Below are positions 21,392-34,928 of a stretch of 64,000 bases of DNA, one piece after another. The notes under the pieces were generated by a model. It saw only the letters and a program-made list of their open reading frames with translations, did no database searches and was not told the DNA's origin. A program made the translations under genes and the position numbers. Source of the DNA: Helichrysum umbraculigerum (Eukaryota > Streptophyta > Magnoliopsida > Asterales > Asteraceae); assembly GCA_949592205.1 (NCBI GenBank), contig CATIUR010000014.1, positions 1,674,001-1,738,000 on the forward strand, written 5' to 3'. Position 1 is the first letter of the stretch; the number at the start of each line of letters is the position of its first letter.

Positions 21392-23696
21392 ATCTGAAGG
21401 AAGGCAAAGTCGAGCTCTCGACTCTAAAAGCAGCGCTTCTCGGGAGGCAACCCGTGTAATAAGACGTGTAGAGAGAACAGTGTCAATAAGTGAAGATATA
21501 TCTCTGACTATCCTTCACACTTGGTCGTCACTGAAACACTTTCTAATATTACAACTCATTTGCAAATAAACCACTCGTCTCAGAAATAAGGAAATCAATT
21601 TGAAAAATGATAATTCATGTGTTTCGAGCATTTGAGGTACTTGCATACTACTTTTATGCATTATGCTCGAACTCGTTTAAAAACACATGTTTTATAAAAA
21701 TGATTTGTAGTAGAAAATATCTTTTCAAAGTTCTGAGACGGTGATTTATCTTTTCATTTGCAAATACCTTGAGTTTGTAAACTAGTACGACCAACGTGTT
21801 CACACTTACGAGATTGATTCACAAAGGGAATAATGGATGGAAAAGAAACCAAATAGCAAGACGCTTGAAGCTGTGCCACTCTTCATGAATGCAGAAAAAG
21901 ATCTTGGCAACATCTCTTTTCAGCAAATTCAGATTCTCAGCTTCTTTGCTGCTCGCTATCTGGGGAGTGTCTTAACCTTTACTCTCTTTTGTTTATGATT
22001 CTGTATATTATTTGCTTTGTTAGTTTGTGAAAGTAGTCTATACTCTATCCTAAGCTTATCACTAAGTGTGGGATTCCAGCCCAAAACAAACACTTGAGAA
22101 ACATTTTCTTACATGTTCAAACTCTAAGTGTGGGATTTTACTTACAGTAAATCTCAACTAAAGAGAACATTAGGGACAATGTTTCTCTAAGTGTGGGATA
22201 GCAGGTATAGAATACCTTGGTTAGTTTTCTTTGATTTTTAATGTCCGAAATAGTAAACTCAGAAAATGTTCCTCAAATTTTTTAAAAATTTTTTCAAGAA
22301 AATTAAAAGTATGAGCTAAATCTATTGATTTACTCTGCTAATTTTGAGCCGAAATATCTTTTAAGAGAAGCTATTTTCAGATGTGAATAATATATTTCGG
22401 AGTCTAGGGAAAATAAGGTAGAAATTGTTTAAACAAGAAATAATAATCTGATGGAAGCATGACGAAGCACATACAACCCTATTTGCAGTGAGGTATCTTG
22501 AGCCTAATAGCATTCATCTTTAATGCTTCACTAATCATTTCTTGTGTGTGCCGATGCATGCATCTCTGAATTAGAACTTGCTCTTGACATACGCTTCAAG
22601 ACCACATTGGTGTGTACCGTACGCGGTATAGGTGCAATTAAATGACCTTGACATTCCCTAGGATATAAACCCCTTTTCACATATCTCTTCAAGCCCAAAA
22701 CCCTTCCGATACTCATTTTTAGTATCGATGATCCGCCTAGTAAACCCTGTTGAGCCTAAACCTTTCGTTTTATAAAACCCCCAATAAACCCTACTTCCCA
22801 AAATACTCCCAAACTTATCTTAGAATTTCTGAGGTTATGAAGAACATCTTTTAGAATGTCTTATCCTACCCCTTTCGTGCTCTCAAAAAGATTGAAGAAT
22901 CCTTGGTGTGAAAAATTGACACCGCGAAAAGACTCGAAACATTCAAGATAAGGGATTTCTGAAAGAATCAAAAGAAGAAAAATATCCTTGGAAATTCTCT
23001 GGCAAAGAAATTCTGAAGAAGAAAAGAAAAATAGAAAAAAACAAAAGCAGAAAAAGAAAATAAAAAGAAGAAAAAGAAGAAAAGAAAGAAAAAAAATAGT
23101 TCCGCAAGAATAAAGCTTAAAGTCCTTTGAAGTATCATCAAGATTCTGATAGAAGACCAAAAGCCACCTCTCTCTCCGTTCTGAAATAAAGTTGTTCATG
23201 ATCTCAGTTGTTTTAAGATAAGCAACCCTTACAACCCCAAAATACCACTATCCATACCCTTTACCCCTCACCAAACACTACAACCCTCATGAATGTCTCG
23301 GGATAATTAGCACCGTCCTCACCTAAGTGGTGGAGATCCGATTCTCGACCAAGCCTATGACGATGAGTGCTGCATGACTGGCTATTTGAGCGATTTCTTT
23401 TGTTCTAGACTGATAGGAAACCCGATACACTTTGAGTGAATTGAGTGACCACCTTTAGTGAGATCGCCTAGTCATGTGTACTCCAAGATTATGAGATTTG
23501 GATGTATGCCTAAGAGAATCTTTTCTTGTTTAAGGGAGGATCATCTTATCTTTCCCTATATTCCTGAAATTATCTTATTTGCATTTGACAGTGGTAACTC
23601 TTAAAAATGTTGAAGCTCGCTCTAAAAATTGTTTTAAAATGTTTTCAGAAACTGAGTGTTGCTTGAGGACAAGCAACGTCTAAGTGTGGGATAACT
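21392..23696 (+). other. Element A 3' non-coding internal region
   Basis: Begins with GCGCTTCTCGGGAGGCAACC (21,434-21,453), a motif I associate with Athila elements. Three AAGTGTGGGAT motifs cluster at 22,062-22,199. A long A/G tract lies at about 22,960-23,110. No coding sequence; the short open frames on either strand have low-complexity composition. Confidence 0.6.
23680..23696 (+). other. Element A polypurine tract
   Basis: CTAAGTGTGGGATAACT immediately precedes the 3' LTR start. The GTGTGGGA core is the expected second-strand primer. Three other CTAAGTGTGGGAT copies lie at 22,062, 22,124 and 22,187. Confidence 0.6.
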
Positions 23697-24835
23697 TGAT
23701 GTGACGCAAAAAGTCATGTTTTCAAGGCCATTATTCCACACTTTTTGGGCACATCTTTAGTGAAAACATTCCAAAACAATCATTATTTACCAAAAATCAC
23801 TAAAGTGCTCAGAATATAGACGTTGCTACAAAAATCAGTAAAAACATCCGAATAACGAACAAAACGGAGCAAATAAGCAGCAACCAACTCTCGCACCCTC
23901 ATTTATCCTATGATAAACATATTCTAACCTCATGATATGATGTAATAGGTAAAATCGAGACGAGAAAATCAAGAATCATGCAAATCAGACAAAGAACGGA
24001 AAAGACTGGACGGTTACAAACTCCTATAAAGTGATTTCGGCTATGCTAAAGTTGTACACATCCAATTTAAGTGAGATTGGCACCATTAGAAGCGTAACAG
24101 AATTACGAAGACACAGGCGAAAGAATCAGGTCAAACGGACGCATAACGAAGGAGATACGGACGTTTTAAGCAACGAACGAAATCAGACGGAGGCCGTATA
24201 CGGCCTTGGCCACCGTATACGGCCCTTCATAGACCGTATACGGCCCTTTATACACCGTATACGGCCCTATGAAGGCCGTATACGGCCCCATGACCCCCAT
24301 ATGCTGCTCGTTTGTGCTTCGTTTGCTTGTACGTGCGTGCTTCGCGAGTTGTTCGGCTGATTTCAAGCTTTGCCTATAAATAGGAGGCCACTCCTCCATC
24401 ATTCTACACACTTCACCATTCCATTCATTTCTCCATTTCCACTTTCTCTCTCACACACTCTCTCTCTCTCTAAACTCTCTTTCTTTCTTTCTCTCTCTAG
24501 AAATTAGGGTTAGATCTAGTTAGTTCTCAGTTAATATTTAACTGAAACTAACGGAGGGACTACTTTTGTAATAGCATAGGGAATAGTCCAGGGGCTTTTA
24601 TTGTAATATTGTCAAGGATATTGCGAAAGTTCTGCTTGTACTCTCTCTCTAAACGCTTATTCAATCTACGTTTATTAACGGTTTCTTCTTTCCTTAACTG
24701 TTATAATGATAATTGCTATTGTTATTATGCTAGATTTAGGATCTGTTATTATGCGTAGTGAGTAGTTTCCTTGTGTGTTTGTTATGATGTAGTTAGTTTA
24801 TATATGTGTGGGGTGATGCTGCTTTAAACATATAA
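23697..24835 (+). repeat. Element A 3' LTR, segment 1 of 3
   Basis: 1,139 bp from TGATGTGACG to ...AAACATATAA, where the Helitron inserted. It carries the palindrome array (24,192-24,287) and TATA box (24,375). Segments 2 (30,542-31,309) and 3 (49,931-50,633) complete it; 1,139 + 768 + 703 = 2,610 bp, equal to the 5' LTR. Confidence 0.92.
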
Positions 24836-24842
24836 CTAGCTT

Positions 24843-24862
24843 AAGACCCGCGGCTTCGCGGG
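24843..24862 (-). other. Helitron 3' terminal hairpin
   Basis: CCCGCGGCTTCGCGGGG on the plus strand forms a GC stem of about 7 bp with a short loop, a few bases inside the CTAG terminus. This is the expected termination signal of rolling-circle transposition. Confidence 0.75.
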
Positions 24863-27162
24863 GTACATCATGTATATATTTGTAATAATGGTACTTGTTG
24901 ATTAGTTATAAATGTGAACGAATACATTGGTAGGTGCAAGGTATAGTCGATATGCACAGCTTAACACCGACAATTTTATTTGAAGAACAAAAATATAACG
25001 TTGTATTGAAGCAAAAAATTTTGGAAAGACATCGAAATGGAAACGCTAAAATTAGTTTATTATAAATTAAAAACAAAACAGACAGGTCATATGTTATTAT
25101 TTCGGACGAGCAATCCAAATAGCGCTTAGTTCGCGAATGCAGTAGAAGTAGTCGTTCATCACAAGAATGGCACGTGCTGATTGAATTGTTGTAAGTAGTT
25201 TAAGCAGCTGTTTTAATGTTGATTGCCGCAATATTTCAGCCTGATATTCAATCCATATAAATTGAAAGTTGAGTTAAAAAAAATAGTAATATGTAGGTAT
25301 ATTAAGTATAAATTTATGCATAAATATTACTATTTCAATGGTAATATGATAGGGGTACATGGTAATACCTGGTTTAGGAAAACTTCAAGGGATTAAAAAA
25401 AAAAAAGCAGCCTCAATCCCTTGCAAACTTTATAGAACTGAAATCATTCCAAATATTAAAACATAACTTAATGAATCATAGCATAAAGTAAAGAAAAGAA
25501 ACAAAACGTATATGCATAAGAACGATGTATTATCAAGTCTTGAAACCCACTTCAACATCAAAACAACATGGAAAAGACTTAAAACACACATTTGATCCTT
25601 GAATTGGAATCCATAACCCAAAGCAATGGTACTGTTCATATCATCACATCAATTGTTAGAGTCTTTGTTATTGTTTTCTTAACCATTTTATCAAACACCT
25701 TTTCTGCATCAAACACATGATTCCCATAAGGTCATATTAAAGTAATAAACACTACAAATGAAAAATGCAAACAATATTGAAAGAAATATCAAACCTTGTT
25801 GTCTTACTGTACTTAACTTGATACCGAAGATGGAATATTAATCCAACTGAAAGAGCTCTTAAAAAAATCAATTGTAACATAGTAAATTAAATGCATTGCA
25901 AGGAAATTAAAGTAGCAAAAGAGCATTACCAGTTGGTGCCTATAAGCAAGCCATCCATAATTTGTTTTTGTTTGCAGAATGCTCAAAGTTTTAGCAAGCC
26001 ACCGGCATTCATAATTAAAAAGAAAAATTAGCATAACCAAAATACCTGTCATAAAACTTTGATAACTTAATGAATATGTTGCTGATTTGAGGCTATTTGA
26101 TTTGGTGCCTAGGTAAGCAATAATCGCCTAGTTCAATGAATACATGAATGTATGCAACATTCATGTTCAAAAGATATCCTGTGTGAACATCCATATGATT
26201 TTATATTACACATTATATATAAACGTTTGTTGCATTTGATTCTATTTGTAGTGCTAAATTCTTTTTGCCGAAATGCGGCATCCCCTTGTTTTCCGAGTTT
26301 AGTGACTCATGCATTTGATCGGTCCACATTTGAAATGATAGCTGAAACACAAACAGCTAAATCAGGAGGGCTTGAAGTGAGATGGTTTATCATTATATTT
26401 AAGCAATTATTATAAGCTTTGTCAAAATGACTAAAACATAAGTACTTGCTACTTCTGAGTTCTGAGTAAAAGGATACCAAGACCAATCCTTTTCTCATAG
26501 ATGTCTAGAATAATAATGATACATGTACCATAGCTCTTTGCCCGTTTGTGCAATCCTTATTTTTTGAGTATATTAAGTAAAAGGCATTGCGATACCTTCA
26601 ATTCTATGTAAACACGTGATAGGCTGCTACATGTTTCCATAATCATATGTTTTACATACATTGTTCACCTCCTCTAAAATTAGACAGCTATTTTATCACA
26701 ATGGAAGTTAGGCAGAAGGATTCAACTATTGTGCATGTCAGTTACATGTACATGCCTACCAACGGGGAAGAATATTCAAAAAATAAATAAATCCATAGTC
26801 ATTTTCTACTCACGAAAAGAATTATAACCAATAGAGAAGCAAAGTCTAAAAAATAAGTAACACCATCAATAACAATTCAACATCAATGTGTTATGTAAGT
26901 AAGAACCGTAATTTAGTGGATGACATAAAGCACATAGATAAGATTTATTGTCAAAGATAAAGGTGCCACAATGGGTGGGGCGGGTCAGGTTCAGTAATCG
27001 GTCAAACCATTTTTGGGTCTAAAACGGGTAGATCTGATACCCAACCTGACACGACCTGACCTGTCCATTCTGACACCTGTTTATTCGTTAATCACTGGTA
27101 ATTAGTCTCTCCAGCAGACATAAACAACTTATTTTGCCACCTTTAATATATATAGGTAAACC

Positions 27163-27284
<122 letters not shown>

Positions 27285-30200
27285 AGATTAGACCTGAACC
27301 AATTCGACCATAATCCATTTTACTGAAAGTTTGGTCTAACACAAATGGTCCATAGTTGACCCATTATAGTTTGCAAAGATGAAAACATGTAATATCACAA
27401 ATCATTTAAAGAGAAATGTAAAGACACATAACCTTGCAATAGAATGTCGCATGTAGTGGTGTACGGTGTACCCATGCTTAATGAATTCTCAACGAAGAAT
27501 TGCATGTCCAACATCAAGTACATGCCAAGATGCATATCTGTTTTTAAATCTTAGCCCAATCGCCATGCTATCCTGTAAGACATGTAGTCCCATCTGGATA
27601 TGGTGGGCTCATTGTCTACATGTATCTATTAACATGATTAACACGATTTTAAATGAATAGACAACCCAAAAATTACCATCCTTGTAAACTCCAAAAGTGA
27701 CAAAACTTGACCCTTTTAAAAGTCCATTGGTTTGCCATTTGATTACTCTATGAATGAATTGCTTGTAATCTATCATTGTAAAATGTTTACCTTGCTATCA
27801 AAAGTTACTGAAAATTTATTGCCAAAGTCATACAACTTGACAGCAACTGTGGTATAGTTGGTTTGAGCTCTGTACACTCCTTAGAGGATTATATAACAAA
27901 CCTCATTTTATTCAGCAGCATCCTCATCCATACCCCACGAGATACCATCTGCAAGTGCTTCTTCCCTTTTTGCTCGTTGAAGAGAAGCTTCCTTGTCACG
28001 CCTCTCTTCTCTCATCTTAACAATCCTAATACTCTTCAAGTCTTTTTCCTTATACAACAAACACCAATCAGGCAACGAATCAAATGCAATGAAAATAGAT
28101 GTTTGGGTAGGTAAATGTTCAAGTATGTGTGTGCTTAGATTATCTGCTATATTTTTAAGTCATTGAACCAACATTCCAATAAAATAATGGATGTCAAGAG
28201 TTCAGACAGGTAGCTGCCAAAAGGATACTGCATCAAAATCTTAACTCTTACTAATAAGAAAATAATAAAAACAACCATACTTAATACAAATATTCAATGG
28301 ACTTACCGGAGGCATCAAGTCAGGTGGTCCTTGAAATATGTAAGCAAATAAAGCAAACACAATAAGTTGGATCAGAATGTTATAAATTAAGTAAAACATC
28401 ATGATTGCCATATTTACCTTTCATCTTCCTCGTTTGATTTGATACCAATGCAAACATCCACAACCATCAAAAATCATAGATAAGAAAACATAAATATACA
28501 ACAAAGTGACAAATAATTAACACTAAAATCAAAAGAGAACCTTCAATTTGATGTTAATTTAGAGGATGAAAATGAATGAACTTAATATAAATGAATAATT
28601 ATGTACAATGATTCATAGATTCATTTAACACCATACTCATTGCAAAAACGAATAAAGATAAAATAATTACCTTTTTCTTATCCAATAATTCAACTCTTCG
28701 ATTCCTCCGATATATTCATTCTGTCTTTTGTGCTAAATATTTGTTCATTGACCTTCGAAACTTCATAATCGCTGTTTGGCACTGCAATCGAAAAATAAGG
28801 GTGATGCCACATTTTTATATTACACATTATATAAACACACAAATTAACATGGGTACTTATCGTTTGTTGTTGATATGGGCTCTAAACAATACCGGCACCT
28901 TATCGCAATTAGAATGTTTGAGCATCTTCAAACCCTAAAATGTTTCAACTTGTTCAATCTCAGAGCATTTTTCCACAACTTCTCCTAGTTCAGAAGCTCC
29001 TGAAGCTCTCTTTGAATTACTCATTTTCTTCAACTAAAATGTGGAAGGAAAGTATATTTTTCCAAGCATTGGACGTAAACAGAAAAAGAATCAAAGGCAC
29101 CCTCACTACTGGGTACAATTCAGAATCTTCCAGAGCAGATTGTGGAAATTAAATTAACTTTTGTCATAATATAGTGCCTGCAACGTGATTAACACCAAAC
29201 TATGTTTAAAAATGCTTAAGAATTGTTCGGAGTCAACTCTGACATGTACATATATTACCCATTTTGAACCACACCTGTGACCTTTACCCAAACTGTCCAC
29301 CCACCCTATCTACCACCTGTAAAAGAAATATCAAAGAGGTGCAGTCTTGACTGTTGAGATCAAGAACCAGTATGAAAATTTTTAATTGTGACCTGATAAA
29401 CAATCACAGCTGCGTATAAACCTAGGAAATAGAATAACATGTACGAATGATACCAATATGATGCATAAAATACTCGATAGTCCATAAATAAAGAGCATAG
29501 GAAGTGAGATGGGATTAAACCTGGGTAACCACCAACATTTATGCCAAAATAGATACCATATGACTTGCGGATATGCTCAACCTGCAAAGAAAGAAGGTCG
29601 GGCATATTATCAATGAAGTTTTGCTAGCAACAGTATACAATCAATTTACACTGAATGCATATGCCCGTTCTATTTCAATAATAACACAATTTTATAGACA
29701 TAAATGGGTAAAATACTGGAATTTATTAGTACCTCCCATCCATTCCAAGAATCACAACTGTGTTCATATGAAAGAAAATTAGATTAAATAAACAAAACAT
29801 ACCTATTTAACGATGTGTTCATATGACAAAACAATCAAGAATTGTCATCGACATTATATCGAACACCTTATGTGCGTCCATAAAAATCTCCTAATATCAT
29901 AATAAATAGATGAAAATACACCACTTGATTAGACATGAAAGAAATAATTGATGATGGTACTCTATTCACCAAAACATGCGCAAATACAATCATGCGAAAT
30001 TAACTATACAAAAAATATATAAATTTACTGATGATCGATAATCGAAATCGAATTGAAACCAAAATTGAATTGCTAATATGATTACCTATCGCGGAGGACT
30101 GATTAGACGGTGCTAAAATCACTTCCCAAATTCAAAACACGCTTTTGTATATAATTTCTTCATTCATCGGAAAGTTGAAACCCGAAGATCACCAAATCAG

Positions 30201-30541
30201 TGCATCCATCAATCTATAAATTGATTAGGTTTCAAAAAGATCGATGAGTATAAATTTGAATTTTGAATTCAATTTTATGACTTACGGGTATTTTTTATTT
30301 GATTTCAATATTTGAATTTTGAATCAATCGGAAAAGAAGGAAACCTTTTTTTAATTGTTTAAATAAACCCAATTTAGAAGGGTATTAATGTCTTTTTAAT
30401 GTGAATGATTATGATGTCAGCAAATGAACCAACGGTTGGATTAGCATGTTGACTTTTGAAATGGAAGGTCCAGATTTACCCATTTTAAATTTGGTCAAAG
30501 TTTTTTAAACATTTAAACTTTCTTATTATAATATAAGTAGA

Positions 30542-31309
30542 TTGGATAACATTATGAAGTAACGGAGGTAACGTTATACGACTTTCATTTGTATAGCGCC
30601 GGAATCATCACTTATGTGTGTAGTACAGAACGTGGAAGCTATGAAAGTCGTGGGCACAATCCGTTGTGGAAATAATGTTTCCAGTTATATTATATAAATG
30701 AAAACCGGTGATCTATTAATCTTGTATTTATGAATTTCTAAACCAAATCGCCTTTCCTCCAATTAAACGTGGTTAGAACCTTTATGACAAGGAGTCGCGA
30801 ACCTTGATCAAACGGTCACTACCTATCTATGTTTTCTGAAACTGTAAACATGGTCTGAATTGCGTAGCTGTGGAAATACTGTTTAAAACCTTTCGTATAG
30901 TACACCGTGAATCAATCAGGGATTTATTGGGAAATAGTGAGGGCTGGTTTATATCATAGATGGTTGGGCTTTAATACAAACGTAGTTTAAACTAGTCTAG
31001 AGTGACCATAAAGTATGTGACCCCGGAAAGACCACGATAAACGGCACTGTACTTCGTGTAACGTTGGAAACACCTTTGGTGAAGTACAAATACGTAGAGC
31101 TAAGGAAATGTCGGTGGTTGAAGACTGTGTCACATCCTGGTTTGACTTCAAAGCTGTGGAAATGTTTGATCGCACTGTACACCGTTAGTACACCTAAAGA
31201 TCAGGAACACTGTGGAAATGCTTAGATGCACTGTACACCGTTAGTACATCTTGGGTCTGGAAAACTGTGGAAATGCATAATCACATGGTACACCGTAATG
31301 AAAGCTCTA
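30542..31309 (+). repeat. Element A 3' LTR, segment 2 of 3
   Basis: Resumes at TTGGATAAC exactly where segment 1 stopped and ends at CTCTA (31,305-31,309), the target site duplicated by Element B. It carries the CTGTGGAAAT repeats. Confidence 0.9.
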
Positions 31310-31642
31310 TGTAACACCCCGCAAATTTAAATGAGATTAATAACATTAATCACTTGCATTATTAGGCTAATTCCCTACTTGAGTGAATTCACAACATATT
31401 TTAGAGGTAAGTCTAGCAAAGCCCAACTAGATAATGCGCGTAGTATTACGTATTCGTAATTAGTAGTAATTACGTACTGAACAATCTGAAAACAAACGTG
31501 ACAAAAATATACGACTGTTGGTGAACAAAATTATTTAATAAAACGAAATTATTAAATAACGTCGTAAACAATAAAATATTATGTCGATAATATTTACATA
31601 TCATTTTATAACGCAAAACGTCAACTCGTATAATTAAAAATA
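31310..31642 (+). repeat. Element B LTR1, segment 1
   Basis: 333 bp matching the starts of LTR2 and LTR3. It ends with AAATA (31,638-31,642), the target duplicated by Element C. Confidence 0.9.
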
Positions 31643-32042
31643 TGTTTGTCCCTAACCTTGGATCTAGTACGAACCGAGTCACTCAATTGTTTGCAGAATC
31701 AACGATTAAGTTATAAACTAAACACACAAACAATCAATACGCAATGAATACCAAACGAAACGTATTATATTGTATTATAATCGGTCAGATTACAGAGATT
31801 TCGACTAATTGCGTTTAGGGTTTCGTCAACCCTAAAACAGAAAATGTAAAACGAATTTATACAAAATCTGGCACCTGCGACGTCGCACGCTACGTCGCAG
31901 GCCCAAGCCCATGCGACGTTGGCTACGTCGCAGGCCCAAAACCGGTGCGACGTTGCACGCTACGTCGCAGGAGTCAGGAAACACAAATCTAAATACAAAC
32001 TACGAGCTTGACCAACTGACAGACACTAAACATGTACTAACA
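31643..32042 (-). repeat. Element C 3' LTR
   Basis: 400 bp, TG...CA. It differs from the other LTR by a 10-bp indel within the CGTCGCA repeats (about 31,942) and a few substitutions. Contains TGCGACG...CGTCGCA stem-loops at about 31,876-31,970. Confidence 0.9.
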
Positions 32043-32054
32043 AACTCCCCCGTG
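32043..32054 (-). other. Element C polypurine tract
   Basis: CACGGGGGAGTT on the minus strand, directly upstream of the 3' LTR in the element's own orientation. This is the expected second-strand primer site. Confidence 0.7.
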
Positions 32055-32084
32055 TCTTCAGCTTGGTCTTCAAAAAAATCTTCT

Positions 32085-32387
32085 TTAAACCCAGCCCGCA
32101 GGAAACTGGCCGTCAGCATGAATTCCATTAGCCACACAAACAGTAACAACATTGTAAAACTGCTGTGCTAAACGTCTGTTGAAATCATTCTTCTGACCAA
32201 CACGAATCCGATTATCATAGAGTTTTCTTAAATCTTTTTCATGAAAATTAATCAAACTCATCGGATCATACAGTCTAAACGTTGCTTGCTTCAAATTCCA
32301 TATACCTCCAACTTCTGGCCACGGTTCAGAATCTGGAACGAAAGTAATAACCGCTTCACCAGTCTGTGGATCAAGTTCCCATTTTGT
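32085..32387 (-). pseudogene. Element C 3' open-frame remnant
   Basis: An open frame reading TFVPDSEPWPEVGG, then RLYDPMSLINFHEKDLRKLY, and ending HADGQFPAGWV before a TAA. It abuts the truncated RT start in a different frame, so a deletion joint lies near 32,380-32,390. I take it to be the extra region that followed RNase H in the intact element. Function unknown. Confidence 0.5.
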
Positions 32388-32733
32388 TACGGAAAACCCA
32401 ACGAGTACCCGTCAAGTGAGCACCCTTGGGTAGAGGAACAATTTCCCAAACATTCATCTTGTTTATTTGCTGTAGTTCCTCCTGCATAGCCTCGACCCAA
32501 GATGGATCTTTTAAGGCTTGATCAACCTTTTTAGGTTCAATTTGAGACAAATGACATGAATCGATATGTGCAATAAGTCCCAAAAGCTGCTGAGCTGAAG
32601 TCTGCTTTGCTTGTTGTCGTGTTTGAACAGATGCATGAGGATCACCAATAATATTATCAATGGGGTGATCCTTATGTATACGAGTTTCTGGTATGGCACC
32701 TGGCACGAGATTCACACCCAGATTGTTCAAATC
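32388..32733 (-). pseudogene. Element C reverse transcriptase, N-terminal stub
   Basis: About 115 codons containing QALKDPSWVEAMQEELQQI and GTRWVFRNKM, the canonical start of Copia RT (RVT_2). The frame stops right after this point. The catalytic YVDD-type region and RNase H are absent. The frame's apparent first ATG at 32,754 lies inside the hAT MITE and is an artefact. Confidence 0.85.
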
Positions 32734-33060
32734 TAGGGGTGAGCGTGGTACCATACCGGTACCGAACCGGTACCTACCGGTTGGTACCGGTTTTTAATTT
32801 GTCCCAAATCAAAAACCGAATACCGTACCATTTGTATCGGTTGGTACCGGTTCGGTACCGGTCCGGTGAGGTTCCGGTTCGGTTTAGGTATTTTGGTGTG
32901 CATGGTACCAACCGGTACCGACCGGTTGGTACCGGGTTTTTTTTTTGCCCCAAATCAAAAACCGAATACCGTACCATTTGTAATGGTCGGTACCGGTTCG
33001 GTACCGGTCCGGTTCGGTACCGGTTCGGTTTCGGTATTTTGGTATTTTTGCTCATCCCTA
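32734..33060. mobile_element. hAT MITE inside Element C, 327 bp
   Basis: Exact 8-bp duplication TTCAAATC (32,726-32,733 and 33,061-33,068). Ends TAGGGGTGAGC and GCTCATCCCTA are inverted with one mismatch. The body is built of GGTACCGGTTCGGTACCGG-type palindromic repeats. It interrupts the Copia frame between integrase and RT and supplies a false in-frame tail (to 32,955) to the integrase frame. Confidence 0.92.
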
Positions 33061-34928
33061 TTCAAATCTCCCTCAGTTTCGGGAGTAGCAGCAGACTCAG
33101 GAATGGCTATCTCTTCTTCTTCTCCTTCATCTTCAGGAGAAAATAAGTGAGAGTAGGCCATTGTTTCCTCCATTTCATCTTCTTCTTGAGGTTCCTCCAA
33201 AGGAAGCATGTTTGGATCATATGGAAGCTCCTTTGTATAGTTATAAACTGTTTTAGAAGGAGCAGCCGAAGATGATGGAGTAGGAGATGGTGTTGATGGT
33301 GGTGATTTGGTAGTTGATTGTGGTTGTGTGGGTGGTTGTGTGGGTGTTGGTGAAGGTGTAGGTGTAGGTTGTAGAGGTGTAGGATTAGTTGGTGGAGGTG
33401 CAGGTGTTGCATTGGGAGATGGGTCAGATGGTTTATTATTAACCGGTGTATCTTGACTAAGATCCAACTCATGAAGTATAGAAACCAATTCTTCCGTTTC
33501 AGTTTCTTCCGGAATATTGAAAGAGTTGAAGAGGTTTCCATAGTTGAAAAACCAATCCGGACCCGTTCCTTGAGGAGGTTCCGTATACCTTAAACATTTC
33601 ACTTCAAAATGCTCCTCGATCTGATTCGTTGATTTGTTAAAGACTCTTTTGTTCGGAGTGTTGACTGAATATCCAAGAAAAATCCCTTCAACAGCTTTAT
33701 CACCAAACTTAGAGACCTTATCTTTTGTAATCATGATCAGGCATGGACACCCAAATGGTTCTAGGAACTGTAGATTTGGCTTACGGTTATTAAAAAGTTC
33801 ATAACACGTTTTGTTCCTTTTCTTAACCGTGAGTACTCTGTTGAGAACATAACAGGCAGTATTAACTGCCTCAGCCCAGAATATGATTGGTAATTTGGAG
33901 TCAGCTAACATAGTCCGAGCTGTCTCGATGATTGTCCTGTTTTTCCTTTCTGCAACTCCATTCTGTTGTGGAGTTCTCGGAGCACTAAATTGATGCTCAA
34001 TACCTCTTGTAGCACAAAACAATTCGAGAGTTGAGTTCTTGAATTCAGTTCCATTGTCGCTTCGTATCCTTTTCACCTTCAAGTTGCACAGATTTGCCAA
34101 CTTGTCCAACAAATACACCAGAATCTCAGGAGTTTCCCCTTTTGTGGTCAAAAAGTAAACCCACGAAAACCTTGAGTAGTCATCAGTAACTACCAAGCAG
34201 TAAGACCGACCACCAATGCTCTTTGTAGAAACTGGACCGAAAAGATCCATATGCAGTAGTTCCAATGGAGCATTTATGGAATTCACCTGCTTAGACTTAT
34301 GGGACTTCTTACGTAACTTTCCTTTTTGGCAGGAGATACAGTCATCCTTTAGAGCAAATGACTGTTTTGGAACTCCTAGCACTAGGTCATTTTTAGTCAA
34401 GAAATTCATTTTTCGGAAATGAATGTGTCCCATTCGTCTGTGCCAAAGCAGTGATTTCTTTTCAGAAGCCTTAGACAAGAGACACGTATACTCGTTCGAG
34501 GTCTCAACAGTTCTCATGTTCAAAATGTATGTGTCATTCTTTCTTGGTGCTCTCAGTAACACCCATTCTTCCGGAATGACATACCCAGGCTTCAGTATCA
34601 CACACTCTGTCTTTGTGAACGCAGTTGTATAATCCTTATCACAGACCTGTGAAACACTTAGCAAGTTGTGCGTAAGCTGTTCCACGTAGTTCACATTTTC
34701 AAAACTAACATTGCCGTTAGTTAACGTTCCTCTTCCAGAAATGGTTCCCCCAGTATCTCCAGCAAAGGCAACATATCCTCCTGCGTATGGTTTAATATCC
34801 ACAAGAAGAGATACATCGCCTGTCATATGTCGCGAGCAGCCGCTATCCAAATACCATTCACTATCTTTAACACGTTCTGACTGATGCAACACACAAACGA
34901 AGGAGATTAGTGAGAAACGGTGACCCAA
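33061..34928 (-). pseudogene. Element C protease-integrase frame
   Basis: About 620 codons on the minus strand. It opens with the Copia protease motif WYLDSGCSRHMTG. The GAG-pre-integrase zinc site follows (LLWHRRMGHIHF ... CISCQKGK). The integrase core has Asp in HMDLFGPV, Asp in RSDNGTEF and Glu in NGVAERKNRT, i.e. an intact DD35E set. The integrase C-terminal region (EGIFLGYS) and a long Pro/Thr/Ser-rich linker come next. The upstream gag-linker frame stops at 34,907 in a different phase, so a frameshift lies near 34,910-34,930. The apparent first ATG is only where the open frame begins. The end is cut by the hAT MITE. Confidence 0.88.
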
